Part shown: positions 31,581-42,517 of the stretch, one piece after another
Layout of the letters: each line of letters starts with the position of its first letter
Position numbering within the stretch: the stretch's first letter is position 1
Source of the DNA: Deltaproteobacteria bacterium
GTDB lineage: Bacteria > Bdellovibrionota_C > UBA2361 > OMII01
Direction: 5' to 3'
Assembly: GCA_947491545.1 (NCBI GenBank)
Contig: CANLJX010000006.1
Location: 1-52,039, forward strand
DNA length: 52,039 nucleotides
The notes under the pieces: model-generated
Database searches by the model: none
The model's input: the letters and a program-made list of their open reading frames with translations, nothing else
Told to the model about the DNA's origin: nothing
Program-made: the position numbers and the translations under genes

Positions 31581-32333
31581 CTACGAACGACGCTTTGAGA
31601 GCAGGTTAGTCAGCTCAAGGGCCCTCTGGGCATTCATTAGGGAGAGGATCTGCCCCATTCGCTTCTCTGGCATCCGCTCTACGAGCGAGAGGGCAACCTG
31701 AATGTCGAGCTGCTCAAGCAGGTGAGCAGCCTCAGGCGGGTTCATCGAACCGTATACGTTTGCAAGCTGATCGAGCTGCGTGTCGCGCTGTTTCTCCCCC
31801 TTCTCACGTTCAGCTTTGAGGCGCTCAGTAAAGTCCCTGAGCTCAGTGAGCTTTACCGCTAGGTCTCGGTCTCGGCTCGCTGCCTCGGTTTCACGCTGCT
31901 CAAGACGGGAGGCTCGCTCCTCGAGCTGCACGCGGCGAGAATCGAGCGCCGTTAAAACCTTTACCTCCTCCTTGCTCCACTGCGGACCACGCGGCGGGGC
32001 GACAACAGCAGCTTCTGCCGGCGGAGCTGATGCGATACCACTCGCCTCAAGTGCAGAAAGCGTTACCTTGGCACAACAGAAAACGGCGATCGTCATAATC
32101 GCAATGGCTTCTCCCGAGAGCCCGCGACTGCGTCGCACGCTGGCTGGTGACACGGTCGCTGTAGAGGTCGCTTTTGCTCGCGGAGCCGCCTTAGGGGAGG
32201 CCGTCTTCGCTGCCGCAGCTTTAGCCTCTGCAGCCTTGCCTTTTGCCATCATGGTGCCAACGGCACGCTGCAAGTTGTCGTACAGATCCTGGGCCTCTTG
32301 CTTGCTCAATCGCTTCTCAGCCATACCTTTCAA
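31581..32333 (-). CDS. MotE/YlxF-like flagellar protein (MgtE_N-like C-terminus)
   Basis: Ala/Lys-rich N-terminus, TM, coiled-coil, then YGSMNPPEAAHLLEQLDIQVALSLVERMPEKRMGQILSLM; follows fliJ. Confidence 0.75.
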   Translation of the reverse strand: MKGMAEKRLSKQEAQDLYDNLQRAVGTMMAKGKAAEAKAAAAKTASPKAAPRAKATSTATVSPASVRRSRGLSGEAIAIMTIAVFCCAKVTLSALEASGIASAPPAEAAVVAPPRGPQWSKEEVKVLTALDSRRVQLEERASRLEQRETEAASRDRDLAVKLTELRDFTERLKAEREKGEKQRDTQLDQLANVYGSMNPPEAAHLLEQLDIQVALSLVERMPEKRMGQILSLMNAQRALELTNLLSKRRS

Positions 32334-32336
32334 TCC

Positions 32337-32768
32337 TCAACTCGGGCGCGGGGCGCGCTGTACTGCCAACTCATCAAGCTGGGCTCCCTCTTCTTTGAGA
32401 ACCTGCTCGTCGTGCTCGGCTTTCCTCTTCTGCCTCAACATCTCAAGAGCCTTGGCTTCCTTGCTCGCCTCTACGTACCGAGCCCTCGCCTCTTCAGCCT
32501 CCTGCATGGCGACAGCCGCCCTCCCCTGCTGCTCTTCGATACGAACTTTGAGCCTCAGGCGGTAGTCGCCAAACATCATCAGCTCCGATGCAGAATACGT
32601 GCCACCCTCCTGGATCATGACACGCAACGACTCCTCTTCTAACTCCGCCAAAACACTTAGCTCGTGGTCCCTCGCAAGATTCTTTCGGACAAGTTCTTGA
32701 CGCAGCTCGTCACGAATCTGATCCCGAATATCCAAAATTCGCTGCAGCCGAAAGCGGAAGCGCTTCAT
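32337..32768 (-). CDS. fliJ: flagellar export protein FliJ
   Basis: FRFRLQRILDIRDQIRDELRQEL coiled-coil next to fliI. Confidence 0.85.
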   Translation of the reverse strand: MKRFRFRLQRILDIRDQIRDELRQELVRKNLARDHELSVLAELEEESLRVMIQEGGTYSASELMMFGDYRLRLKVRIEEQQGRAAVAMQEAEEARARYVEASKEAKALEMLRQKRKAEHDEQVLKEEGAQLDELAVQRAPRPS

Positions 32769-32771
32769 GCG

Positions 32772-34082
32772 TTACCCCTGGAGAATTTGGCCCATCGAGA
32801 GCCAACACTTTTCGATAGGCTCCCGCTCGTCGGTGCGCTGCCGAAGGAACTCCTGCACCTTTTCGATCTTCTGCACGGCACGGTCGACGCGCACGTTCTG
32901 GCCAGGCTTGTATGCGCCAATCGTAATGAGGTCTTCGGCGTCCTGATACGAGGCCAAAATTTCGCGGACCTCGTTTGCCATTCTCGTTACTTCTGGGTGA
33001 ACGATGTCGGACATGACACGAGAGATGCTCTGTAGGGGGTCGATTGCGGGGTAGTGCCCTCGACCCGCCAATTTGCGGCTCAACACGATGTGGCCATCGA
33101 GGATTCCGCGCACGGCATCCGCGACTGGCTCGTTCATGTCGTCACCCTCAACGAGCACAGTATAAAGGCCCGTAATGCTGCCTTTGCCGGCGCAAGTGCC
33201 AGCACGCTCGAGGAGCTTGGGGAGCATCGCAAACACAGACGGCGTGTAGCCACGGGTGCTTGGCGGCTCTCCGGCGGCAAGACCTACTTCACGCTGCGCC
33301 ATAGCGAGACGAGTCACGGAATCGAGCATGAGCGTGACGCTCAGTCCCTCGTCTCGAAAGAACTCTGCTATCGCCGTTGCGAGGAATGCTGCCCGAATTC
33401 GGAGAAGAGCCGACTGGTCTCCCGTTGCTACCACCAAGACCGAGCGGGCGAGCCCTTCAGGACCCAAGTCGCGCTCGATGAACTCGCGCACCTCTCGTCC
33501 ACGCTCACCCACCAGCGCAATCACATTCACGTCGCTGGTCGCTTTTTGGGCGATCATGCCAAGCAGCGTCGACTTCCCCACTCCGGAGCCCGCCATTATG
33601 CCAACGCGCTGTCCCTGGCCGATCGTCAGGAGCCCATTGATTGCCTTAACGCCAATATCGAGCGGAGCTTCGATTCGCTGGCGCGTGACAGGATTCGGGG
33701 GATCGCGGTACAGCGGCACTGAGTGCTCCATCACCGGCAGAGCCCTTCCGTCGAGCGGATTTCCGAGCGCGTCTATAACCCTCCCCTTCAGCTGATGCGA
33801 GACGCGCACATGGCAGCTTGATTCGCTGGCAGTGATGGCAAAGCCTGGAGCTATGCCCTGCATCTCCCCGAAGGGCATAAAGAGAACCTTGTCTTGGCGG
33901 AACCCAATCACCTGCGCCGGAACCGACTGGGTGCCGTTACGGATGGTGACGTGCGAGCCAAGCGGAACTTGCGGCCCGGTCCCTTCGACCAGCAGTCCTC
34001 GCACTTCGGTAACGCAGCCTCGCAACTCGCACCGGCTAGCGCGGGTAACGGCTTCTTGGGCCCGCTCAAATACGCTACTCAT
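32772..34082 (-). CDS. fliI: flagellum-specific ATP synthase FliI
   Basis: GIMAGSGVGKSTLLGMIA, ALVGERGREVREFIE, DSVTRLAMAQREVGLAAGEPPSTRGY. Confidence 0.97.
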   Translation of the reverse strand: MSSVFERAQEAVTRASRCELRGCVTEVRGLLVEGTGPQVPLGSHVTIRNGTQSVPAQVIGFRQDKVLFMPFGEMQGIAPGFAITASESSCHVRVSHQLKGRVIDALGNPLDGRALPVMEHSVPLYRDPPNPVTRQRIEAPLDIGVKAINGLLTIGQGQRVGIMAGSGVGKSTLLGMIAQKATSDVNVIALVGERGREVREFIERDLGPEGLARSVLVVATGDQSALLRIRAAFLATAIAEFFRDEGLSVTLMLDSVTRLAMAQREVGLAAGEPPSTRGYTPSVFAMLPKLLERAGTCAGKGSITGLYTVLVEGDDMNEPVADAVRGILDGHIVLSRKLAGRGHYPAIDPLQSISRVMSDIVHPEVTRMANEVREILASYQDAEDLITIGAYKPGQNVRVDRAVQKIEKVQEFLRQRTDEREPIEKCWLSMGQILQG

Positions 34083-34986
34083 CGGTGGCTCCCACCGGGT
34101 TTAGAGCCTGCTTGCGAATCCGTTCCCAGGCCTTGTCGAGATTGAAGTCGACCTCTCCAGCAGCAGTGACGAGCACGCACCCGATGTGGATGGACTCATC
34201 CGGCTCGAATGTCCAACCCGCTGCGCTGCCCGCGCCGAGCGACTCTCTTGGAAGAGCCTTGAGAGCCTCGTAGTCTTGCGGGCTAACTTTGATTCTTCGG
34301 ATCTCAGCGTTTCCTGCCGCAGCAATCGCTTCCTTCAGCAACGACTTGAGGTAGTCCGGCGATGACTCCGCAGCAGCCCCCATCAGCTTGCGCGCGACGG
34401 AGAGAGCAAGCTCCGCAGCCCGCTCCTCTGCTGCCGCCACACTCTCTGCAACCTGAGTCTTGAGATCCTCAAGCGTAGCTGAGAAGCGGGCTTCAAGGGC
34501 CTCCACACGCGCATTGGCGTCTGCCTGTGTCGCTTCTCTGGCTTCTGCGAATGCTGAAGCTCGAGCCTCTTCGATTGCTCGCTGGTGCTCCTCTGGGTCG
34601 ACTCCGGGAGCTTGGACAACGACCACGTCCCCGTCTTCTTGACTCTCTCCACCGCTATGCTGAACCAACGAATCTTCCCCATAGGGAGCGAAGCTTTCAT
34701 CTTGTGACCGGCGCTCGGCAGCGACAGCGCCGGGACTGCCCTGTCCCCCGACGATGAAGCGCGCCGTCACCTGGCGTGTGTAGTCCTCAAACATAGGGTC
34801 AACCTGCGGGACAGCTGCGGATACAGCCGCTAGTTCCAGCGGCATGAATCCCTGCTTCGCCTCTCCGACATTGAGAACAGTCCAGTGCTCATCGACGTAC
34901 GGCGTCGGCGCATACGTCGAAAGCCGACCGCTCTCTGCCTTTCTTTCGGCAGCCAAGGCTTCTATCGTGTCAGTTGTCGGCTCCAC
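34075..34986 (-). CDS. fliH: flagellar assembly protein FliH
   Basis: C-terminal ELALSVARKLMG...IGCVLVTAAGEVDFNLDKAWERI; between fliF and fliI. Confidence 0.85.
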   Translation of the reverse strand: MEPTTDTIEALAAERKAESGRLSTYAPTPYVDEHWTVLNVGEAKQGFMPLELAAVSAAVPQVDPMFEDYTRQVTARFIVGGQGSPGAVAAERRSQDESFAPYGEDSLVQHSGGESQEDGDVVVVQAPGVDPEEHQRAIEEARASAFAEAREATQADANARVEALEARFSATLEDLKTQVAESVAAAEERAAELALSVARKLMGAAAESSPDYLKSLLKEAIAAAGNAEIRRIKVSPQDYEALKALPRESLGAGSAAGWTFEPDESIHIGCVLVTAAGEVDFNLDKAWERIRKQALNPVGATDE

Positions 34987-34988
34987 TG

Positions 34989-36704
34989 TTAGAGCCTCCC
35001 GTCATTCAGCCAGTAGCGAATCAAGAGCGCTGCCTGCTGCGGATTCTCCTTCACAAGACGAGAATTCTCGGCCATGATCTCTCCGAGCTGCTCAAGGTCT
35101 ACCGACGATTCCAAGTCGAGAGCACCCCCTCTTCTTCCCCCTTCAATCGCCCCGATAGCTCCTGAGCTGTCAGCTGCAGTTTGGCCGCCGATCGCCTGCG
35201 CGCGAGACTCTAGGTCAGAGACCTCCGATGGCAGCAGGCGTGCAAGGTCCACGTCTGGGTCCGAACTGCTCGTGAGGAACTTAACCATCGGCCTCAAGAC
35301 CACGAACACGAACAGCAGCAGCGCCAGCACCGGCACAGCCATTGAGCCGATTCGATACCACTTGGCTGAATCGTCTGCCTTGGCAAGCTCAGCAGCGAGG
35401 CTCTCGTCCGGCGTGAAGAACGGGACGTTTTCAACAGTCACCAGGTCTCCGCGGCTCGTGTCATAGCCGATGGCTGACTTCACGATGCCTTCTACTTGCG
35501 ACATCATCTCCGGGGTGAGGGGGATGTACTCCTTGAGCATCTTGCCGGTTGACTTGCCGTCGCTTCCCACCTGCGAAATCTCGGTGTACTTCCCGTCAAC
35601 GAGAACACCAGCCGAGAGGCGAACCACTTTGCCGCGCGCTTGTGCGCTCCGGGTGATTGCCCTTGAAACTTCGAAGTTCTTCACCTTCTCTGAGCGATTG
35701 TTCTGCTGCTGCGCACCGGCTGGAGGATTAACGATAGGCGGACCGTTCGAGATGTTCGACACGGTGCCCGGTATCCCACCTCGGGCCTGTGCTGCTGCGC
35801 CCTCCTCGACCGTTCTCTCAGAGCGAACCACCTGTCCGGAAGGATCGTAGCTCTCCTCTTCTCGCTCGCTTGACGAGAAGTCGATATCTGCGTTTACTCT
35901 TGCCACTACTCGTCCGGGCCCAAGTACCTTGGCAAGGAGAACCTCAATGCGCTGGGCGTACCCCTTCTCAACTTCACGGATGTAGAGCAGGCGCCCTGCG
36001 TCTGCTCCGAGGTGGCCCTCTCCCCCTTCTGGCTCTGATGAGGTGAGCAGGTTTCCGTACATATCGATAATCGTTACGTGCTGTGGCTTGAGCCCTTCAA
36101 CGCTGCTCGCAACGAAGTTAGAAATACCGCTGATCTGCTTCTTGTCGAGCTCGGCACCGGGGCGCAATTTCAGGAGAACCGAAGCTGATGGCTCCTCGGC
36201 GCTCTTCGCAAAAACTGTCTTCTCAGGCTGTGAGATATGGACTCGCGCAGAAACAACCGTATCGAGCGACATAATCGTGCGCTCTAGCTCGCCTTGAATC
36301 GCGCGCTGTTTCTTGACCATCTCGCCGAGTGTCGTCGTTGCGAAATTTGTCCCGTCGAACAGCTCAAAGCCAACGCTGCCGGTCTTGGGGATTCCCTCTG
36401 AGGCGAGGCTCAAGCGCAGTTCGTGCACGGCCTCAGGAGGCGACACCGAGATCGTTCCGCCTTCGACTCGGTAGGATGCCCGGACCTCTTTCAGGCGCTC
36501 AACAACTGCGGCAGCGTCTCCTGAGCTCAGGTCGCTGTAGAGAACCGTGTAGTCTGGCTGCGTCGCCAGCTTGGACACGTACACGATCGAGCCAACTGAG
36601 AAGATGACGAGGAAGGGAAACAGAACCTTCTGCGCCAGAGGGAGCTTTAGGTACCCGGCCACAAGGCTCGACAGTACCGCTTTCGGATCAAGGGATGGGG
36701 CCAC
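34989..36704 (-). CDS. fliF: flagellar M-ring protein FliF
   Basis: LPLAQKVLFPFLV, RAIQGELERTIMSLDTVVSARVHISQPEKTVF, C-terminal NPQQAALLIRYWLNDG. Confidence 0.97.
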   Translation of the reverse strand: MAPSLDPKAVLSSLVAGYLKLPLAQKVLFPFLVIFSVGSIVYVSKLATQPDYTVLYSDLSSGDAAAVVERLKEVRASYRVEGGTISVSPPEAVHELRLSLASEGIPKTGSVGFELFDGTNFATTTLGEMVKKQRAIQGELERTIMSLDTVVSARVHISQPEKTVFAKSAEEPSASVLLKLRPGAELDKKQISGISNFVASSVEGLKPQHVTIIDMYGNLLTSSEPEGGEGHLGADAGRLLYIREVEKGYAQRIEVLLAKVLGPGRVVARVNADIDFSSSEREEESYDPSGQVVRSERTVEEGAAAQARGGIPGTVSNISNGPPIVNPPAGAQQQNNRSEKVKNFEVSRAITRSAQARGKVVRLSAGVLVDGKYTEISQVGSDGKSTGKMLKEYIPLTPEMMSQVEGIVKSAIGYDTSRGDLVTVENVPFFTPDESLAAELAKADDSAKWYRIGSMAVPVLALLLFVFVVLRPMVKFLTSSSDPDVDLARLLPSEVSDLESRAQAIGGQTAADSSGAIGAIEGGRRGGALDLESSVDLEQLGEIMAENSRLVKENPQQAALLIRYWLNDGRL

Positions 36705-36723
36705 AAAACCTCTCTAAAGTGAA

Positions 36724-37041
36724 TTAAACCTGAGTCCTGATTACTTCTTCGTATGCACGAATAATTTTTCCGCGTATTGCAGACATGAGCTGGAAAGCCA
36801 CATCTGCCTTCTCAAGAGCCACCATGGTACTGTGCGGCGTCACGCCTGGGCGATTTGTGGTGAGCCCCTCGATCTGGCCTTCAGCTTGAACCTGGAGGTC
36901 ATTAACCTCTTGAAGCGCATTCTGAAGCATCTGGCCGAAGCTGTCGGCCGACGAGCCCTGTACACCATCCGACTTCTGGACACTCGTCGACTGCGTCTGC
37001 TGTACCTGCTGAATTAGCGATTGAATGCCCTGTATCGACAT
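36724..37041 (-). CDS. fliE: flagellar hook-basal body protein FliE
   Basis: SFGQMLQNALQEVNDLQ...VALEKADVAFQLMSAIRGKIIRAYEEVIRTQV. Confidence 0.95.
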   Translation of the reverse strand: MSIQGIQSLIQQVQQTQSTSVQKSDGVQGSSADSFGQMLQNALQEVNDLQVQAEGQIEGLTTNRPGVTPHSTMVALEKADVAFQLMSAIRGKIIRAYEEVIRTQV

Positions 37042-37049
37042 AGCTGCTC

Positions 37050-37478
37050 CTAGGCTTGCACGAGAATTTTTGAGGCGGCGTCACGCAGGTCGCGGTGCGA
37101 ATCGAGCGCGGCAACTGCCGACTGGTATTGGCGAGTAGCCGACATCAGATCGGTCATTGTGCTGACAACGTTGATGTTCGGGTACGCTACGAAACCCTGC
37201 TGGTCCGCGTCGGGGTGTCCAGGCTGGTACACCTTGCGAGGCTCCGAGCTATCTTCGATGATCTTCGAGACCATCGGGCGCTTGAGTGTCATGCCATCAA
37301 GGGCATCTGAGAATGAGCCTGGCACATCCGCTGCCTCTTGGACCACATGACGTGCCCTGTATGGTCCACCCTCTGGAGTACGAGTTGTTTCGGCATTGGC
37401 AAGATTCGCCGAAAGGGTATTAACCCGTGTGCGAGCTGCGTTGAGTGCGGATGCAACTACCTCTACCAAGTCTGACAT
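37050..37478 (-). CDS. flgC: flagellar basal-body rod protein FlgC
   Basis: ARTRVNTLSANLANAETTRTPEGGPYRARHVV...YPNINVVSTMTDLMSATRQYQSAVAAL. Confidence 0.95.
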   Translation of the reverse strand: MSDLVEVVASALNAARTRVNTLSANLANAETTRTPEGGPYRARHVVQEAADVPGSFSDALDGMTLKRPMVSKIIEDSSEPRKVYQPGHPDADQQGFVAYPNINVVSTMTDLMSATRQYQSAVAALDSHRDLRDAASKILVQA

Positions 37479-37481
37479 ATG

Positions 37482-37892
37482 CTATCTCCCTTCACGTATT
37501 GCCGTGCGCACCAAGCCAATCTGGCGACGGATTAGCCGTGCTGCACTTATGTAGTCCGCGCTGTTTTCAGTCAGTCGACCCATCTGCAAGTCGAGGTCCA
37601 CGTTGTTGCCGTCTGACTTTTCAGTGCCACTCTCATCTGCGAAGTACTTGCCACCCTCGTTAGACGACACATCGAGATGGTCTGCGTTGGTCTTCGTGAG
37701 AGAGTCAGGGTCATTGTTGTTTCCAAAAGCCCGATCGAGCTCCTTGCCGAAGTTCACATCGACTGCGCGATACTGCGGGGTCTCGGCGTTTGCGATGTTC
37801 GACGTGAGCGCTTGGTTACGCTTCCAGGTAAGGTCCATCGCGCGGGTCAAGCCACCCACCGTCCGGTCAAACATTGAGTCTAAGAGCTTCAT
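37482..37892 (-). CDS. flgB: flagellar basal-body rod protein FlgB
   Basis: LTRAMDLTWKRNQALTSNIANAETPQYRAVDVNF; start trimmed to MKLLDSM. Confidence 0.95.
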   Translation of the reverse strand: MKLLDSMFDRTVGGLTRAMDLTWKRNQALTSNIANAETPQYRAVDVNFGKELDRAFGNNNDPDSLTKTNADHLDVSSNEGGKYFADESGTEKSDGNNVDLDLQMGRLTENSADYISAARLIRRQIGLVRTAIREGR

Positions 37893-38031
37893 AGGTGCCA
37901 CCTCTGGGGAACGGCTCTGCAAGTTGCGTACTAACACCAACACCAGCAATATCAATCTGTTAGCAGGCTGGTTGGTGTCAATTTTTTGGCTTTTTTCGGG
38001 CGCCCGAACCCTCGATTTGACGGGCTAGCGA

Positions 38032-38778
38032 TTACGAGCGCGATCTGCGCTTGCTCGACGAGCGAGCATAGAAGCTTGTCGGCAGCGGCACGGCTGCGGC
38101 TTCCTTCACGATGCGCTCGTATCGCTGTCGGGAAACAGAGGAGAGATTCGTGGGGGAGAGACGACGAGGCGCTGGGAGCACAGCTGCGAGCGATGCGGCC
38201 TGGGCAAGGGAAAGCTGATTCACTGGCCGCCCGAAGTAACGCCGAGAAGCTGCCTGGATGCCGTACACGCCCTCGCCCCACTCGATCACGTTCAGATACA
38301 CTTCCAGGGTGCGCCGCTTGCCCCACACAATCCCAACTACCGGCGCCATGAGAGCTTCAATTCCCTTGCGAACGTAGCTCCGACCCGGCCAAAGGAATAC
38401 GTTTTTCACAGTCTGCATCGTGATAGTGCTCGCGCCACGGGGCCGCTTGCGGCTGTCGCTGTCTTCCATTGCATCGCCCATCGCTGCGATATCGATGCCC
38501 CAGTGATCCATAAAGCGCGCATCCTCAGCGGCTACAACTGCCTGCTGAACCTGCAATGGAATCTCTTCAAGGGGAACCCACTCCCACTGAGTGCTGACGT
38601 CCTGGCCCATTACCTGGTACTCAAGCGCTCTAATCGCTATCAGCGGCGTTACTGGGGGATTAACGAACTTGAGCAAGACAACGTACGCAAACCAAGCTGA
38701 GGACGCCCAAATGAGGAGGCGCCCTGCCTTGCATAGCCACGTCTGAACCGGCGGTTTCTCATGAGACTCGAACATCAT
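38032..38778 (-). CDS. mtgA: monofunctional biosynthetic peptidoglycan transglycosylase
   Basis: VVAAEDARFMDHWGID, RGASTITMQTVKNVFLWPGRSYVRKGIEA, GKRRTLEVYLNVIEWGEGVYG. Confidence 0.93.
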   Translation of the reverse strand: MMFESHEKPPVQTWLCKAGRLLIWASSAWFAYVVLLKFVNPPVTPLIAIRALEYQVMGQDVSTQWEWVPLEEIPLQVQQAVVAAEDARFMDHWGIDIAAMGDAMEDSDSRKRPRGASTITMQTVKNVFLWPGRSYVRKGIEALMAPVVGIVWGKRRTLEVYLNVIEWGEGVYGIQAASRRYFGRPVNQLSLAQAASLAAVLPAPRRLSPTNLSSVSRQRYERIVKEAAAVPLPTSFYARSSSKRRSRS

Positions 38779-38899
38779 AGCCCCTCGACTGCCTTCTTCA
38801 GTAACGCAGTTCCGGGGGGCTTTCAACCGCAGCACCCACCGACGAGCTCCTTCCACGCCTGCCGGACTGTGGGCTGTTGGGCGGCTCTGTCGTCCCATC

Positions 38900-40168
38900 C
38901 TATTGCAATTCCCGAGAAAGCGCCTCAGCCACGACCTGCGCGCCCTCGCCTGAGTAGTGCCAGGGGTCAACGTAGAGCTCGCCTACTCCCTGCTCGCGAG
39001 CCACCTCCGCCATGAGCGGAAGGGGGTCGATCAGCCCGAATTCCGAGCGAACGGCAGACAGCAGCTGCTCGTACGCTGCCGAAGACCCTTTACTGGCAGC
39101 CTCGACAGCGACTCTGCGGGGCAAGTGGACGACAACGAATCTAGCTCCGCTCCGCTCAACCTCCTCCCGGAAGCGCCGCATAATCGCCAGAGCCAAGGCA
39201 CCAAGCTCTCCGTCCGGCGAGTAGGTTGCACGCTCCTTGGCCGCAACTACGTACTGGTTATTCATCAGCACCGCTCCAAGCGCAAAAGCCACCAGCCTCG
39301 AACGAAAGAGGAATGAATCTCTGTAGAGCTCCGGCTGATAGAAGTAATCATGATTCCGAAGTGGGCTGCTCCCGAAGTTGCGAAGGACTGGGACAATCTC
39401 CGCAACGGGCAGAGTCGGAAGATTTACGGGTTCCAGCGAAGCTCCTGCCAGCTCGAAGCGCGGCTTCGAGAAGGGAATATCTACGGTCTCGTAGGTGTAG
39501 AACGACCGAAAGATCGAACCGTTCCGCTTGACGTTCTCGGCCTGAAATCCAAACACCACGAAGGATGGCTTCGCCTCATCTTGGACTGCGCGCCACCGCA
39601 GGAGCGCCTGGTCCATGCCGTAGGCCCCGAGAGCGAAGTTCTTAACGTTATAGACTCCGCTCGCAGAGAGGCGAGCGCCTATCGAGTCCTGCCAGGGCAC
39701 TCCTGTGCCGTGCATAGTGGAGTCACCAAACAGGGCGACTGTTTGTCCTGTCTTGCCCGTGGGCTTACTGTCAGGACCGACGCGGGAGCCGTCTTGCGCG
39801 TAACGGTACATGCCATCGGCTGAGACTCCACCTGGTCGCGGCGACCATCCAAGCTGCGCATCGTACTGAATGACTAGGCCAGGATCGCTCTCGTAACGGC
39901 GCAACGCCTCTTCTACTTGCGCCACCGGAACTTGAAGCGGCGGGCACGGCGCCCGAAACAGAAACACCGCCCCATCCGGCGTCACGACGCTCAGGGCCCG
40001 GAGCAAGACTTCCGCGAGCCCCAGGGATATGACCAGGCCAATGCTAAACTGTAGCAGCTTGCCGCGCGCTTGTTGCTTCACAACGAGTTCCCATGAAGGC
40101 TGACTTACATGCCTGCCCTGCTGGATGTTCGCACTGCTAGGCGGGCTGTGCCAGCCCGCATATCGCAT
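38900..40168 (-). CDS. SGNH-hydrolase-like membrane protein
   Basis: N-terminal TM; ALFGDSTMHGTGV block I-like and C-terminal DPWHYSGEGAQVVAEAL. Confidence 0.75.
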   Translation of the reverse strand: MRYAGWHSPPSSANIQQGRHVSQPSWELVVKQQARGKLLQFSIGLVISLGLAEVLLRALSVVTPDGAVFLFRAPCPPLQVPVAQVEEALRRYESDPGLVIQYDAQLGWSPRPGGVSADGMYRYAQDGSRVGPDSKPTGKTGQTVALFGDSTMHGTGVPWQDSIGARLSASGVYNVKNFALGAYGMDQALLRWRAVQDEAKPSFVVFGFQAENVKRNGSIFRSFYTYETVDIPFSKPRFELAGASLEPVNLPTLPVAEIVPVLRNFGSSPLRNHDYFYQPELYRDSFLFRSRLVAFALGAVLMNNQYVVAAKERATYSPDGELGALALAIMRRFREEVERSGARFVVVHLPRRVAVEAASKGSSAAYEQLLSAVRSEFGLIDPLPLMAEVAREQGVGELYVDPWHYSGEGAQVVAEALSRELQ

Positions 40169-40182
40169 GAAGCCGGCGGTTC

Positions 40183-41658
<1,476 letters not shown>

Positions 41659-41668
41659 TCTCCTGTCC

Positions 41669-42517
41669 TTACTTTTTTCCTCTTCTCGGCAAGACGATGA
41701 CGAATTCAGCTCCAGCCGCATTTCGGGCCGTGATCTCTCCGCCGTGTCCTTCGATGATTCTCCTTACAATCGACAGCCCAAGCCCGGTGCCCTCACGGCG
41801 TCCCGAGGCGAATGGCTCAAAGATTCGGGGCAGGACATCTTCGGAAATGCCTGGCCCGTTGTCTGACACCACCATTCGGACTCCATCCGATGCGCCATCG
41901 TCAGACGCGTCGATCTTGATAGTGCCAGCGAACGAGGTGATCTGCAGTGAATTCGTGATGAGGTTGTAGAGGCACTGACGGAGGGCGTTGTCATCAGCGA
42001 TGATAAACGGGGCGCCGTTCAGGCTCAGCTCTACTGTTGCCTTGGTGCCGTAGAGACTCGTGAAGTGATGCCGAACTTCCTGCAACACGGAGTGCAGGTT
42101 GACCGGGCCAAGTGAGAGCTTATTATGCTTTGCGAAGTGCAAAACGTTCGAAACAACGTGGTTGAGGCTTGAAACGCTCTTCTCAATCTCCTCAGCCAAC
42201 GCGAGGGCGCCGGGCCGATCCGCGATATCGCTCTTGAGCATGGAAAGGAAGAGAGTGATAGCGCCCAGCGGGTTTCGGACCTCGTGCGCTAGCGCTGCGG
42301 CGGTCTCGCCGAGCATCGACAGGCGCTCGGCTCGCTTGACTTCTTCTTCCTTGCGCTGAAGTTTAGCTTTTAGCTCCTCTACCTCCTGCAAGATTGCAGC
42401 GTGCTGGACCTCAAGTCGCAAGCTGCTTTCATTGAAGCGCTCAATCATCTGCGCCAGAGCGCTTGCTGACTGGGGAGGAGTCGGGGCTTTGAGCTGTGAA
42501 AGCTGGGTAGATCTCAT
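41669..42517 (-). CDS. soluble sensor histidine kinase (FlrB/FleS-like)
   Basis: AAALAHEVRNPLGAITLFLSML H-box; VVSDNGPGISEDVLPRIFEPFASGRREGTGLGLSIVRRIIEGHGGEI; no TM segment seen. Confidence 0.93.
   Translation of the reverse strand: MRSTQLSQLKAPTPPQSASALAQMIERFNESSLRLEVQHAAILQEVEELKAKLQRKEEEVKRAERLSMLGETAAALAHEVRNPLGAITLFLSMLKSDIADRPGALALAEEIEKSVSSLNHVVSNVLHFAKHNKLSLGPVNLHSVLQEVRHHFTSLYGTKATVELSLNGAPFIIADDNALRQCLYNLITNSLQITSFAGTIKIDASDDGASDGVRMVVSDNGPGISEDVLPRIFEPFASGRREGTGLGLSIVRRIIEGHGGEITARNAAGAEFVIVLPRRGKK

Noticed and set aside
37879-37904. Sigma-54-like TGGCAC-N8-GC on the minus strand
   Set aside because: It overlaps the flgB start codon and the -12 element is poor, so it cannot drive flgB
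37995-38008. Palindrome TTCGGGCGCCCGAA next to a T-run as a terminator
   Set aside because: The T-run lies on the wrong side of the stem on both strands for a Rho-independent terminator of mtgA
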